Below, in pieces: positions 8,311-15,813 of a stretch of 64,000 nt of DNA. The position numbers were made by a program, and so were the translations under genes. Source of the DNA: JAGQYP01 sp041392305 (lineage in GTDB: Bacteria > Bacteroidota > Bacteroidia > Flavobacteriales_D > Crocinitomicaceae). The stretch covers positions 1-64,000 of the forward strand of contig JAWKMJ010000009.1 of the NCBI GenBank assembly GCA_041392305.1, read 5' to 3'. The notes beneath the pieces are model-generated. The model was not told the origin of the DNA and did not search any database. It saw only the letters and a list, made by a program, of their open reading frames with translations. How positions within the stretch are numbered: position 1 is the first letter of the stretch; the number at the start of each line of letters is the position of its first letter.

Positions 8311-8339
8311 TTGTAAATCTTTTTAAAATTATGCAAGCC

Positions 8340-8367
8340 TTGTAATTCGGATAGATTATTATCTTTA
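8340..8367 (+). promoter_or_regulatory. Promoter of a small lipoprotein gene
   Basis: TTG (8340-8342), 17 nt, TATCTTTA (8360-8367), which differs from TAnnTTTG only in its last base. The whole element resembles the promoter at 40348-40375, including the downstream TGAAAATT. Confidence 0.55.
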
Positions 8368-8387
8368 TTGAAAATTAAACTACAATT

Positions 8388-8648
8388 ATGAAAAAATTAT
8401 TTTTAATTCCTGTTTTAGGAATGGTATTATTGTCATGCGGGGCAGAAGATGAAAAAGAGAATGCAAATTCTTGGGATGTTTGTAAGTGTCATACTGAAAT
8501 GGAAAAAGTTGAAAAAGAAATAAGAGAAAATGGTGGCTCTGAGGATTTGAAAAATCGAACTATGGAAATCGTGGAAAACTGTAATAAAATTCAGGAGGAA
8601 ATGGGAGCAGAGGCTTTTGAAGCGAAAAGGGCAGAGTGTTTGAAATAA
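8388..8648 (+). CDS. Small Cys-containing lipoprotein, unknown function
   Basis: An 86-residue protein with a lipoprotein signal peptide (MVLLSC, Cys17). After a short acidic linker it has a CKC pair (DVCKCHTE) and two more cysteines near the C-terminus (ENCNK, AECLK), connected by a highly charged helix-forming segment rich in E and K. I do not recognise a family. A similar arrangement of CxC followed by two separated cysteines appears in the small lipoprotein at 14886-15098. The gene has its own promoter-like element and a strong terminator, so it is monocistronic. Confidence 0.75.
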   Translation: MKKLFLIPVLGMVLLSCGAEDEKENANSWDVCKCHTEMEKVEKEIRENGGSEDLKNRTMEIVENCNKIQEEMGAEAFEAKRAECLK

Positions 8649-8653
8649 ATTTA

Positions 8654-8685
8654 GGGGGCTCTAATTAAAAATAGAGCCCTTTTTC
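8654..8685. terminator. Bidirectional-looking terminator
   Basis: The stem GGGCTCT / AGAGCCC (8655-8661 with 8673-8679) has a T-run on the plus strand and an A-rich loop. It lies between the plus-strand lipoprotein gene and the end of a minus-strand gene. Confidence 0.8.
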
Positions 8686-8908
8686 ATTTCAAAAATTCAG
8701 GTTTTTCTTTTTGGAGGATTTGAATCGCTTTCTCAAAATTCAAATATTCTCTAGGTTCACCAGTGTTCTCTCTAGGAAACCATCTTAAATAATAAAGAGA
8801 CTCCTTGTTCTTATCATAATTAATCAACCGTTGATCACCCAAAGAATCATACAGAATGATTTCCCCATTTGTGAGGATGTAATCGATTAATTCTTGCTCT
8901 GTTTTCAT
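8684..8908 (-). CDS. Hypothetical 74-residue protein
   Basis: A small soluble protein beginning MKTEQELIDYIL, with SLGDQRLINYDK and a Trp/Tyr-rich middle (YYLRWFPRE). It has no signal peptide and no membrane segment. The coding character is plausible: mixed composition, an ATG start, and an end exactly at a shared terminator convergent with the upstream lipoprotein gene. I do not recognise the family. Confidence 0.5.
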   Translation of the reverse strand: MKTEQELIDYILTNGEIILYDSLGDQRLINYDKNKESLYYLRWFPRENTGEPREYLNFEKAIQILQKEKPEFLK

Positions 8909-8962
8909 AAAAATGAAGATACAAAAAAACAGAAAATCTAATCAAACAATTTGAAAGCTGTG

Positions 8963-9058
8963 ACACGGGGATGCACGGAGAACCACGGTGATTCACGGTG
9001 CGCTTGTCCAAGATAAACCTCTCCGTGTATCGCCGTGGGTCACCGTGAAACTCCGTGT
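8963..9058. repeat. Inverted 4+4 array of CACGG units spaced by 10 bp
   Basis: CACGG occurs at 8964, 8974, 8984 and 8994, exactly 10 bp apart. After a ~24-bp spacer its complement CCGTG occurs at 9023, 9033, 9043 and 9053, again exactly 10 bp apart. The two arms form an imperfect 36-38 bp inverted repeat. The stretch 8909-9155 otherwise holds no gene. Confidence 0.85.
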
Positions 9059-9109
9059 AATAGCTATAGTTATACACAAGTCAGGAACCTGAATATTAAA
9101 AATTCTGTT

Positions 9110-9150
9110 GATCTGATAATCTGAAAATCCGATAGTCTGAAAATCTAATT
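9110..9150. repeat. Short degenerate tandem repeat at the 3' end of the DEAD-box helicase gene
   Basis: Variants of TCTGAAAATC and TCTGATAATC / CCGATAGTC follow each other with a period near 9-10 nt. The array ends just before the stop codon of the minus-strand helicase gene at 9156. Confidence 0.6.
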
Positions 9151-9155
9151 ATAAA

Positions 9156-10415
9156 CTATCTCTTCTTCCTCCTATTCCCGTTCCCAGGTTTCTTCTTCCG
9201 ATTGTCGAAATATTCCTGCCTTTTGCGCATCTTTTCCTTGTTCCACTCTTTCTTTTCCTTTGCCGTCATTGGCTTTTCAGTTTGTGGAAATGGATTGTCT
9301 TCAACTTCTTCTAATTTTTCTTTAGTCAGCCTTTCAACGGCTTTAACGTACACATTTTCTTCTGGCTCTGAAATCGCAATCGCAATTCCTTCTTCACCAG
9401 CTCTACCGCATCTTCCAATTCGATGCACATAAGTTTCTGGTTGATCAGGAATGTCGTAGTTGATGACCCATTTGAGTTTATCAATGTCGATCCCTCTGGC
9501 TGCAATGTCGGTTGCGACTAAAACGGTCAACTGGCCATTTTTAAACTGACTCAAGGTTTTTTGCCTCTGATTTTGAGCTTTATCTCCGTGAATGGCAGCT
9601 GCTTTTATGTCTTTCTTATTTAAATCTCGTGCAATGCGATCAGACCCATGCTTGGTTCTCGCAAAAACCAATACCTGATCCATTTCATTATCCTTGATGA
9701 TATGTCTTAACAAATTCTTTTTGGTGTCCCGATTGGTGTAATAAATAAACTGCCTAATGGTCTCTGCTGTGGTAGCTGCCGGAGTCACTTCTACCTTTTC
9801 GGGTTTGAACAAAATCTCCTGTGAAAGCTTCAAGATATTGTCGGGCATGGTAGCCGAGAAAAACAGGGATTGCCGTTTCCTTGGAAGCAATTTCAACACC
9901 TTTTTGATGTCATTGATGAATCCCATGTCCAGCATCCGATCGGCTTCATCCAAAACAAATATTTCAATATCGGCTAAATGGATAATGCGTTGTTGAATCA
10001 AATCCAATAATCTTCCTGGAGTAGCTACTAAAATATCGACTCCTTTACTTAACCGATTGACCTGCGCCCCTTGTTTTACGCCACCAAAAATAACAGTGTG
10101 ATTGATTCGGGTGTATTTGCTGTATTCCTTAATATTTTCTCCAATTTGAATGGCCAACTCACGTGTGGGAGTCAGAATCAATCCTCGAATTTTTCTGTGT
10201 TTTTGGCCTTCGGGAAGACTCGCTTGCAAATTTTGGATCATGGGAATGGAAAAGGCAGCTGTTTTACCTGTCCCTGTTTGTGCGCATCCCAAAAGGTCTT
10301 TCCCTTTTAAAACTAAAGGAATTGCCTGCTCCTGAATGGGCGTGGGTTCCTCATAATTTTTTTCTCGCAAAGCATCTTGAATAGGTTGAATGATGTCTAA
10401 ATCTTGAAATTTCAT
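9156..10415 (-). CDS. rhlE: DEAD-box RNA helicase, RhlE-like
   Basis: A 419-residue ATP-dependent RNA helicase. Motifs in order: Q-motif region (PTPIQEQAI), motif I AQTGTGKT (45-52), PTRELA, GG, TPGR, DEAD (156-159), SAT, ARGID and HRIGRCGR, then a basic C-terminal tail (RKRQEYFDNRKKKPGNG) typical of RhlE-type helicases that remodel structured RNA or ribosome precursors. I chose the ATG at 10415, because the next in-frame ATG, 10 codons upstream, adds a segment absent from the family. A TACCTTTG box lies upstream at 10482-10489. The gene is probably transcribed alone. Confidence 0.93.
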   Translation of the reverse strand: MKFQDLDIIQPIQDALREKNYEEPTPIQEQAIPLVLKGKDLLGCAQTGTGKTAAFSIPMIQNLQASLPEGQKHRKIRGLILTPTRELAIQIGENIKEYSKYTRINHTVIFGGVKQGAQVNRLSKGVDILVATPGRLLDLIQQRIIHLADIEIFVLDEADRMLDMGFINDIKKVLKLLPRKRQSLFFSATMPDNILKLSQEILFKPEKVEVTPAATTAETIRQFIYYTNRDTKKNLLRHIIKDNEMDQVLVFARTKHGSDRIARDLNKKDIKAAAIHGDKAQNQRQKTLSQFKNGQLTVLVATDIAARGIDIDKLKWVINYDIPDQPETYVHRIGRCGRAGEEGIAIAISEPEENVYVKAVERLTKEKLEEVEDNPFPQTEKPMTAKEKKEWNKEKMRKRQEYFDNRKKKPGNGNRRKKR

Positions 10416-10481
10416 TGTATTGTTTTTTGAGACCAATCGTTTCAACCGAAGTATTCAGAAGGGGAATTGAAATCTATTATA

Positions 10482-10489
10482 CAAAGGTA
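10482..10489 (-). promoter_or_regulatory. -7 promoter box upstream of the DEAD-box helicase
   Basis: On the minus strand this reads TACCTTTG, an exact TAnnTTTG. It gives a leader of roughly 60 nt before the start at 10415. No clear TTG/TTTG is seen at the expected distance upstream. Confidence 0.4.
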
Positions 10490-10639
10490 CGGGGAATTTG
10501 GGGATTTGTTTCTAATTACGAATGTTGAGAGTTGTTACACTAAGATTCACAAAGGAATCCCAAAGATGCACGAAGAAAAAATTCTACACTCAAATATCGC
10601 GGATGAACAGAGTTTCAATCGGGAAGGGATCTTTCACTT

Positions 10640-10717
10640 TTTCACCCCTCCTGTCCCCTAAAGGGGAAGCTTTATTTATTGAAAACTCATCCCCTTCAGG
10701 GGATTACAGGGGTGAAA
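10640..10717. repeat. Intergenic inverted repeat with nested CCCCT/AGGGG palindromes
   Basis: The left arm (10640-10668) begins TTTCACCCCT and the right arm (10688-10717) ends AGGGGTGAAA. Each arm holds its own CCCCT-nn-AGGGG mini-palindrome. The region 10416-10785 contains this element, a helicase promoter box and a short repeat near the hemN stop; the small open frames there are not convincing genes. Confidence 0.75.
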
Positions 10718-10735
10718 TAATTTCAATACCCTAAA

Positions 10736-10785
10736 ATCTAATTTTTCATTGTTCATTTTCAATTTTTCATTGATTTCAAATGAAA
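10736..10785. repeat. TTTTTCATT-type tandem repeat at the 3' end of hemN
   Basis: ATTTTTCATT, GTTCATTTTC and AATTTTTCATT follow each other as imperfect 9-12 nt units, running up to the hemN stop codon on the minus strand. Confidence 0.5.
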
Positions 10786-12147
10786 TCACACTGTCTTCGA
10801 AAAAATAGGTCTTCCATCCTTTGGAGCATTTTCATGCAGTTGCAGGTCAAAAGCCATACAGATGTTTCTTACAAATGGTTTTCCTTTCTCCAAAACTTGT
10901 ATCGAATTCCCTTCAATCACCAAAAGTTCATCTTTCAAAGGTTCTGCCAATCTTTCTTTGATCTTTTCGATTTCTTCTGTTGCAATTCCTGAGAAATCGG
11001 ACTCGAAGTGACACATTAAATCTAGAATCTTTTTACGGATTAGTTCGTCTTGTTCACTTAGAATATGACCTCTGAATATAGGCAAGTCACCAGCTTCCAC
11101 TGCCGCTTTGTAATCTTCTACTTTCTTTTCGTTTTGGGCAAAGCAAGTCCAGCTATCTGAAATGGAACTTACTCCTAAACCAATCATCAAATCGGTATGT
11201 AAAACCGAATAACCCATGAAATTTCGGTGCAATCTTTTATCCGCAAATGCCTTGTACATATTGTCTGTTTTCAAGGCAAAATGATCCATTCCTATTTCTT
11301 CGTAACCGTTCTTTTCAAAGAGTTCTTTTCCTCTTTCGTACAAGATTCTTTTTTCTTCATCCTTTGGCAAATCTTCTTCGGAATATCCTCTTTGACCTGG
11401 ACTGACCCAAGGCACGTGTGCATAAGAATAATAAGCAATTCGGTCTGGTTTTAAGGTATTGATCTTCTCAATCGTATCTTCAATGGAATCGATATGCTGA
11501 TGGGGTAAACCAAAAACTAAGTCGTAGTTCACCGAAGTGTAACCCACAGCTCTCGCGTTTTCATCTACTTCCTTCACCATTTCAAAAGGTTGAATTCGAT
11601 TGATGGTTTGTTGTACGGTCGGATTGAAATCCTGAACGCCACAACTTACTCTTCTGAATCCTAAATCGTATAGAGTTTGCAAATGCTCTCTGGTGGTGTT
11701 TTTTGGATGACCTTCAAAGCCCAATTCTGCTTCCGGGTGTAGGTCTGCTGTTTTATAGATTTCTTCCAGTAAAAACTTCAAACTTTCCGGAGAGAAGAAT
11801 GTTGGGGTACCTCCACCCAAATGGATTTCTGCAATTTGAGGTCTTTCACCGTCAAACAAATCCACATACATTTTCCATTCCTTCAAAAGAGTTTCGATAT
11901 AAGGCATTTCAACGGCATGGTTGACGGTAATCCGTTTGTTACAACCACAAAAAGTGCACAAACTTTCGCAGTAGGGCAAGTGAATGTACAAGCTGATTCC
12001 TTGCGTTTTGTTCGTCTTTTTGAAAGTGTTTTGAACATGCTCTTTCCATTGTTCTTTGGTTGGATTTACCGCCCAAAAAGGAACAGTGGGGTAAGAAGTA
12101 TATCGAGGTCCGGGAATATTGTATTTACGTATGAGTTCTTTGTCCAT
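10786..12147 (-). CDS. hemN: Oxygen-independent coproporphyrinogen III oxidase
   Basis: A 453-residue radical-SAM enzyme that decarboxylates coproporphyrinogen III to protoporphyrinogen IX in haem synthesis without oxygen. The N-terminal RYTSYPTVPFW is the HemN signature. The cluster motif CESLCTFCGC (cysteines at about 60, 64 and 67 plus 69) binds the 4Fe-4S cluster and SAM, followed by HLGGGTPTF. The C-terminal HemN domain contains RIAYYSYAHVPW and FMGYSV. The length is normal. I prefer the ATG at 12147 to the TTG one codon upstream: it overlaps the stop of the preceding acyltransferase gene by one base (TGATG), implying translational coupling. Confidence 0.95.
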   Translation of the reverse strand: MDKELIRKYNIPGPRYTSYPTVPFWAVNPTKEQWKEHVQNTFKKTNKTQGISLYIHLPYCESLCTFCGCNKRITVNHAVEMPYIETLLKEWKMYVDLFDGERPQIAEIHLGGGTPTFFSPESLKFLLEEIYKTADLHPEAELGFEGHPKNTTREHLQTLYDLGFRRVSCGVQDFNPTVQQTINRIQPFEMVKEVDENARAVGYTSVNYDLVFGLPHQHIDSIEDTIEKINTLKPDRIAYYSYAHVPWVSPGQRGYSEEDLPKDEEKRILYERGKELFEKNGYEEIGMDHFALKTDNMYKAFADKRLHRNFMGYSVLHTDLMIGLGVSSISDSWTCFAQNEKKVEDYKAAVEAGDLPIFRGHILSEQDELIRKKILDLMCHFESDFSGIATEEIEKIKERLAEPLKDELLVIEGNSIQVLEKGKPFVRNICMAFDLQLHENAPKDGRPIFSKTV

Positions 12148-13469
12148 CAATTAAAAATATAGGCTTTCAATTGTTTTATGTCTTTATCAAGGGCGCGAAC
12201 AATGTCTTTTCGACTGATCAACAGGAACAAATAATTCCATTTGTAAGCCACATGATCCAGATTTTTCTTGAAAGTGTAGGCAAAGATACCTGAAATTGGT
12301 AAAGAAATCATAAAGATCATCCCTCTAAAAAAGATGAGATCAAAGATATTGACCACCGCATAGACAACTCCAAAGTAATAAATTGGATAAATGATACCGC
12401 TTAAAATGATGGCCAACGGAGCAAAGTATTCGACGTCTTTCGAAATTTTTGGAACCAGCCAATCGACCAATTTGTAGGGGATGAAATTGAAAAAAAGTCC
12501 GTAAATAAACAGAGGGAAAAAGAGAATAATCAGCAACATCGACCAGAACAGTTCTCGGATTACACGTCCTTTCCGGATGCCTTTCTCCACGAACATGGTT
12601 TTCAGATGCAGTTTTTTTAGTTTGAAGTTGATCTTTTTCGCCAAATATTTGATTTCATAAACCTTCCAAGGCTCTGATACTTCCAGTTCTTGTAGTCTGT
12701 TCGAGATTTCTTTTACTTTCGAAATACGATTGGCGACTCCTTTGGAACGAGACAAGTTTTTAAAATCCTGTATGCTTAATATATCGTAAAGGTTTTCCGT
12801 AATCTGATCGTGCTCTTTATCCAATGTAGTGGCCAATACTTTTTCCAAATTGGCTCTAATTTTTTCAGTAACCTCTTTGGAGGCTGTAGTCGGATTTTGG
12901 GCATACTTTTCTTTCATGTCCTTTACCTCAAAAGGCTCAGAAATAGACACCAAAATGCGACTCTGAAATCGTTCCGGCATGGCATAATTAATTCCCACCG
13001 TTACTATTTTCAAACCTAACTCAAAATTGTTTCTGTTTTCAGTCTCCAAAGCAATTCGAGCCGTTCCAGATTTTAATTTTCGAAGCACACGCTCTTTAAA
13101 ACTGGTGCCTTCCGGAAAGATCACTAGGAATTTTTCATTTTCCAATAATTGATAGCAGGCTTCAAAAGATGCTTTGTTGTCTACTCCCTCTTGTCTTCCT
13201 TCATGAGCTCTATTGATAGGAACCATTTTCAAGGAAGTCAAAAGTCGACGCTTGAATCGTGTACTGAAAAAAGTAGCTTTGGTCATGTAATAAATCGGTT
13301 GCTTGCAAATCATTCCAATCATCCAGGCATCCATTAAGGTGTTTGGGTGATTGGCGGCAATGATCAATGGCCCTTTTTTAGGAATATGCTCTCTCCCCAC
13401 AACTTTGATCTCCTTGTAGTAAATCCGAATCCCAATCGAGATGATGAATTTGAGAATGTGGTACAGCAT
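12147..13469 (-). CDS. Lysophospholipid acyltransferase family protein (PlsC-like)
   Basis: A 440-residue membrane protein. The N-terminal half is a glycerolipid acyltransferase domain: the catalytic NHPNTLMDAW motif (His41, Asp47; an H-x5-D spacing as in the NHPN subfamily), a middle Arg motif region, and IFPEGTSF near residue 120. The C-terminal half has four or so hydrophobic segments (from about residue 310), including LFWSMLLIILFFPLF and PISGIFAY. The family transfers acyl groups to glycerophosphate or lysophospholipids at the inner membrane; the exact acceptor is not determined. The stop is fused to the start of hemN. A TACCTTTA box (13474-13481, minus strand) sits just upstream. Confidence 0.88.
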   Translation of the reverse strand: MLYHILKFIISIGIRIYYKEIKVVGREHIPKKGPLIIAANHPNTLMDAWMIGMICKQPIYYMTKATFFSTRFKRRLLTSLKMVPINRAHEGRQEGVDNKASFEACYQLLENEKFLVIFPEGTSFKERVLRKLKSGTARIALETENRNNFELGLKIVTVGINYAMPERFQSRILVSISEPFEVKDMKEKYAQNPTTASKEVTEKIRANLEKVLATTLDKEHDQITENLYDILSIQDFKNLSRSKGVANRISKVKEISNRLQELEVSEPWKVYEIKYLAKKINFKLKKLHLKTMFVEKGIRKGRVIRELFWSMLLIILFFPLFIYGLFFNFIPYKLVDWLVPKISKDVEYFAPLAIILSGIIYPIYYFGVVYAVVNIFDLIFFRGMIFMISLPISGIFAYTFKKNLDHVAYKWNYLFLLISRKDIVRALDKDIKQLKAYIFN

Positions 13470-13499
13470 TTTCTAAAGGTAAACAATGGGTGGGTTATT

Positions 13500-13690
13500 T
13501 CATAATTAGATTTTCAGACCGCTTCGCTCAAAGATGAAAGACTGCTCGTTCCTCGCTTAAAGACTTCTTCTTTTTTACATTTCTTCGAATTTACTTTTAG
13601 GGCTTCATAAAAGAATCAAAAGTCATGCATCATAAAATCATAAATCAGTTCTTTCAGACTTCTAAACATCTAAATTTTTTCGTAATCTGA
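13500..13690. repeat. Intergenic stretch with ATCATAAAATCATAA-type repeats
   Basis: Between the acyltransferase gene start and the 3' end of the glycosyltransferase-like gene there is no gene. It holds AGTCATGCATCATAAAATCATAAATC-like units near 13620-13646 and imperfect repeats of AGACT/AAGACTTCT. No clear terminator is seen. Confidence 0.4.
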
Positions 13691-13694
13691 AATT

Positions 13695-14750
13695 TTATGC
13701 CAAACTTTCTTCCAGTTTTTTGACGCTTAAATGTTCTGCTTGGAGAAAAATTTTCTTGCCTGGATTATTTTCAATTAGTTCAACTACTTTTTCTGGAGTA
13801 AGATAATTGGAATAATATTTTTCAATATTTAAAACCATTTGATCGAGCTGAGTACGATCCATTTGATAGGCTTCATGAATCTTATTTTCAAGATCCTCCA
13901 AATCTTCAAAAATGAGGGCCGTTTCGAGGTGAGTCAGCTGCGGGGTGAAAAGATTTGCATACTCTTTATGAATAATTGGAATGGTACCCGCTGAAAGACA
14001 TTCAATCACGTTGTGTGAGAAAGGCATGATGACACCTGGTAAAACCAAATAAAAATAGAATTGATTTAATCTTTGTCGCAGCTCTTGAATAGGAACAGGT
14101 GTCTTTTTGGAGTCCAAAATGATGCACTGATGATCCGATTCAGATGAGAGAAAAGTGCTTAGTTGATCGGTGTTATCTATTGGTGCAACTAAATTTTTAT
14201 TTTTTAGATGATCTACTACCTGTACCCGACTCGGCATTTGAAAGGGCGTTTTTTCAAAACCTGAATAATGCTCTCGTGTAAAATTCCCAACCATGAAAAC
14301 AGATTTTCTTCGAGTTTTAGTTTGATCGAGAGGAGTATTCCACAAGTTGAGATGGTAGAATTGAGGATGCAAGCTCATGGGAATGTGAATAAATTCTGAG
14401 TTCATTTCCATGAAATAGGGTTTGAAAAAATTGGCATCCAATTGACCTAAATCGATGTCGATATCAACTTTTTTCTTTTTCGGTTGCGCCCCAAAAACCA
14501 ACAAACCTTCCTTGTAAACGAGATTGTAATAATTCCAGGATTCCTGATGTTTTTGATAGACCTTTTCTTTGAAAAAATTAAAATCAAAATCGGGAAAATA
14601 AACCGTGTAACCAGCCAGACTCAAAAACTTAACAAAAGTGTAAAAATACCGATGAAAATCAGCAGGATCCTCGTAACGAATCACAGCCTTTTTTGGTTGT
14701 ATTTTAGCATTGAAATGGCTGCTTTTTTGCAATATTTCTTGATATTCCAT
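13695..14750 (-). CDS. Glycosyltransferase-like (exostosin-type) protein
   Basis: A 351-residue soluble protein without a signal peptide. The C-terminal half has a glycosyltransferase-B-like pattern: a VFMVGNF strand opening the second domain, then LPGVIMPFSHNVIECLSAGTIPIIHKEY (S-x-x-x-E-x-x-x-x-G-x-x-P type nucleotide-sugar site, about residues 236-262). This is how exostosin and related families end. The N-terminal domain is unlike anything I recognise. The donor and acceptor sugars are unknown; a role in surface polysaccharide is inferred. It is a single gene, flanked by repeats at its 3' side. Confidence 0.65.
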   Translation of the reverse strand: MEYQEILQKSSHFNAKIQPKKAVIRYEDPADFHRYFYTFVKFLSLAGYTVYFPDFDFNFFKEKVYQKHQESWNYYNLVYKEGLLVFGAQPKKKKVDIDIDLGQLDANFFKPYFMEMNSEFIHIPMSLHPQFYHLNLWNTPLDQTKTRRKSVFMVGNFTREHYSGFEKTPFQMPSRVQVVDHLKNKNLVAPIDNTDQLSTFLSSESDHQCIILDSKKTPVPIQELRQRLNQFYFYLVLPGVIMPFSHNVIECLSAGTIPIIHKEYANLFTPQLTHLETALIFEDLEDLENKIHEAYQMDRTQLDQMVLNIEKYYSNYLTPEKVVELIENNPGKKIFLQAEHLSVKKLEESLA

Positions 14751-14828
14751 CCAATCCTCACCCGGATGATCAGGAATACTTTCCGTCTTTTTTTTTAGTA
14801 AAAAATTTCAGCATCAATAAGCCCAACT

Positions 14829-14880
14829 AAATCATAAAATCATAAGGTCATAAAATCATACACCATACAATCATACATCA
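14829..14880. repeat. ATCATAAA-type tandem repeat at a gene 3' end
   Basis: Units such as ATCATAAA, ATCATAAGG, TCATAAA, ATCATACA and ATCATACATC follow one another with a period of 8-10 nt. They end just before the stop of the minus-strand lipoprotein gene at 14886. Confidence 0.6.
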
Positions 14881-14885
14881 ATAAC

Positions 14886-15098
14886 CTACTGATTCGCAGG
14901 CTTATAATGATCACATTCTTTCACTTTCTTAAAATACTCCTCCTGATCCATTTTCTGAACATAATCACAACCCTCAGGAACTTCTCCAGGCTTTGTACAT
15001 TCGCAGAAATCTGTTTTCTTTTCTTCTTTTTCTTCTCCTCCACATGAGGTAAGAATCACGGTGCTCATCAAAGCAACAATCGCTATATTCTTTTTCAT
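14886..15098 (-). CDS. Small Cys-containing lipoprotein, unknown function
   Basis: A 70-residue protein with a lipoprotein signal (ILTSC, about residues 15-19), an acidic/basic linker (GGEEKEEKKTDF), then CECTKPGEVPEGCDY and a final KECDHYKPANQ. The ATG at 15098 is the natural start, since it places the signal peptide directly at the N-terminus. An upstream in-frame ATG adds ten polar residues in front. It lies 13 bp downstream of the next lipoprotein gene and is probably cotranscribed with it. The Cys layout (CxC, C, EC) resembles the 86-residue lipoprotein at 8388-8648. Confidence 0.75.
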   Translation of the reverse strand: MKKNIAIVALMSTVILTSCGGEEKEEKKTDFCECTKPGEVPEGCDYVQKMDQEEYFKKVKECDHYKPANQ

Positions 15099-15111
15099 AT
15101 TCTTTTGGTTT

Positions 15112-15621
15112 TTATTCGTTCGATTCAATTTCTTCTGAGATATCTTTTACAACAAGAATCTTATAAGATCCATTTTCCTTTCCGATTTCAAAATAACCCA
15201 TGGCCGGAGCAGGAAAAGCAATATCCATTTTTTCGAGGGTTTTCACTTTAAAAACTCCCTCTTCTTCAATTAAACTTTTGATTTCAGTTAATTCGTACCA
15301 CCCTTTTTCGGTGTTTTCAATATACTCATCAATATGCTTCAAAGCACGCTCTTTGGTGTATGGTTTGAACATTAAATAATTGCAATGATCACTCAGAATA
15401 GAAGCGATTTTCTCCTTTTCATGGTTGCTCATCCATTGGTAATAATTAGCAAGTAATTCACGTACAATTACTTCAGGATCTCTAGTGTCTTCTTGTTGTG
15501 GAATTTCCTGTTTTACTTCTTCAGCTGGTTTTTTTTCTTCTTTTTTGTCTGATTTGTTCTCCCCCTCACATCCAAACAAGGCAATGGAAGAAAAAAGAAA
15601 AATGTGTACGAGTATCTTCAT
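15112..15621 (-). CDS. Lipoprotein with NTF2-like C-terminal domain
   Basis: A 169-residue protein with a signal peptide ending ALFGC (Cys18), a long K/E/P-rich linker (residues ~22-48), and a compact domain beginning DPEVIVRELLANYYQWMSNHEKEKIASILSDHC. This resembles the NTF2-like/SnoaL fold: a helical start with a later strand pattern FKVKTLEKMDIAFP and GYFEIGKENGSYKILVV. Ligand and role are unknown. It is the first gene of a two-gene lipoprotein operon. The fold assignment is by pattern only. Confidence 0.7.
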   Translation of the reverse strand: MKILVHIFLFSSIALFGCEGENKSDKKEEKKPAEEVKQEIPQQEDTRDPEVIVRELLANYYQWMSNHEKEKIASILSDHCNYLMFKPYTKERALKHIDEYIENTEKGWYELTEIKSLIEEEGVFKVKTLEKMDIAFPAPAMGYFEIGKENGSYKILVVKDISEEIESNE

Positions 15622-15654
15622 GAACTAAAAATAGAAATTTTTTGACGACTAGGC

Positions 15655-15805
15655 AGTTAGATGTATAGATTACTGGATATCTGGAAACTGGACTTCAAAA
15701 GTACTTTATGCATCAAAGATCAAAATAATTCAATCAATCCTATCCTCTCCTCTTGCACTTGCTCAAAACTCTTGCTCACCCCTCTTGCTCTTGCTCACCC
15801 CTCTT
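15655..15805. repeat. Repeats between the lipoprotein operon and the DEAD-box gene
   Basis: There is no gene here. A TGGATATCTGG word near 15680, also present at about 5606-5617, is followed by CTTGCTCACCCCT twice (15771-15783 and 15790-15802) inside a CTTGCTC-rich tract. The tract adjoins the 3' end of the helicase gene at 15814. Confidence 0.5.
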
Positions 15806-15813
15806 GCTCCCTA

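Noticed and set aside
8963..9058. CRISPR array
   Set aside because: Units are 5 bp with 5-bp gaps and half are inverted, there are no unique spacers of 25-40 nt and no cas genes in the window.
10467..10734. Two small plus-strand frames between the helicase and hemN genes
   Set aside because: They cover a -7 box, an inverted repeat and slippery DNA, and give no recognisable protein.
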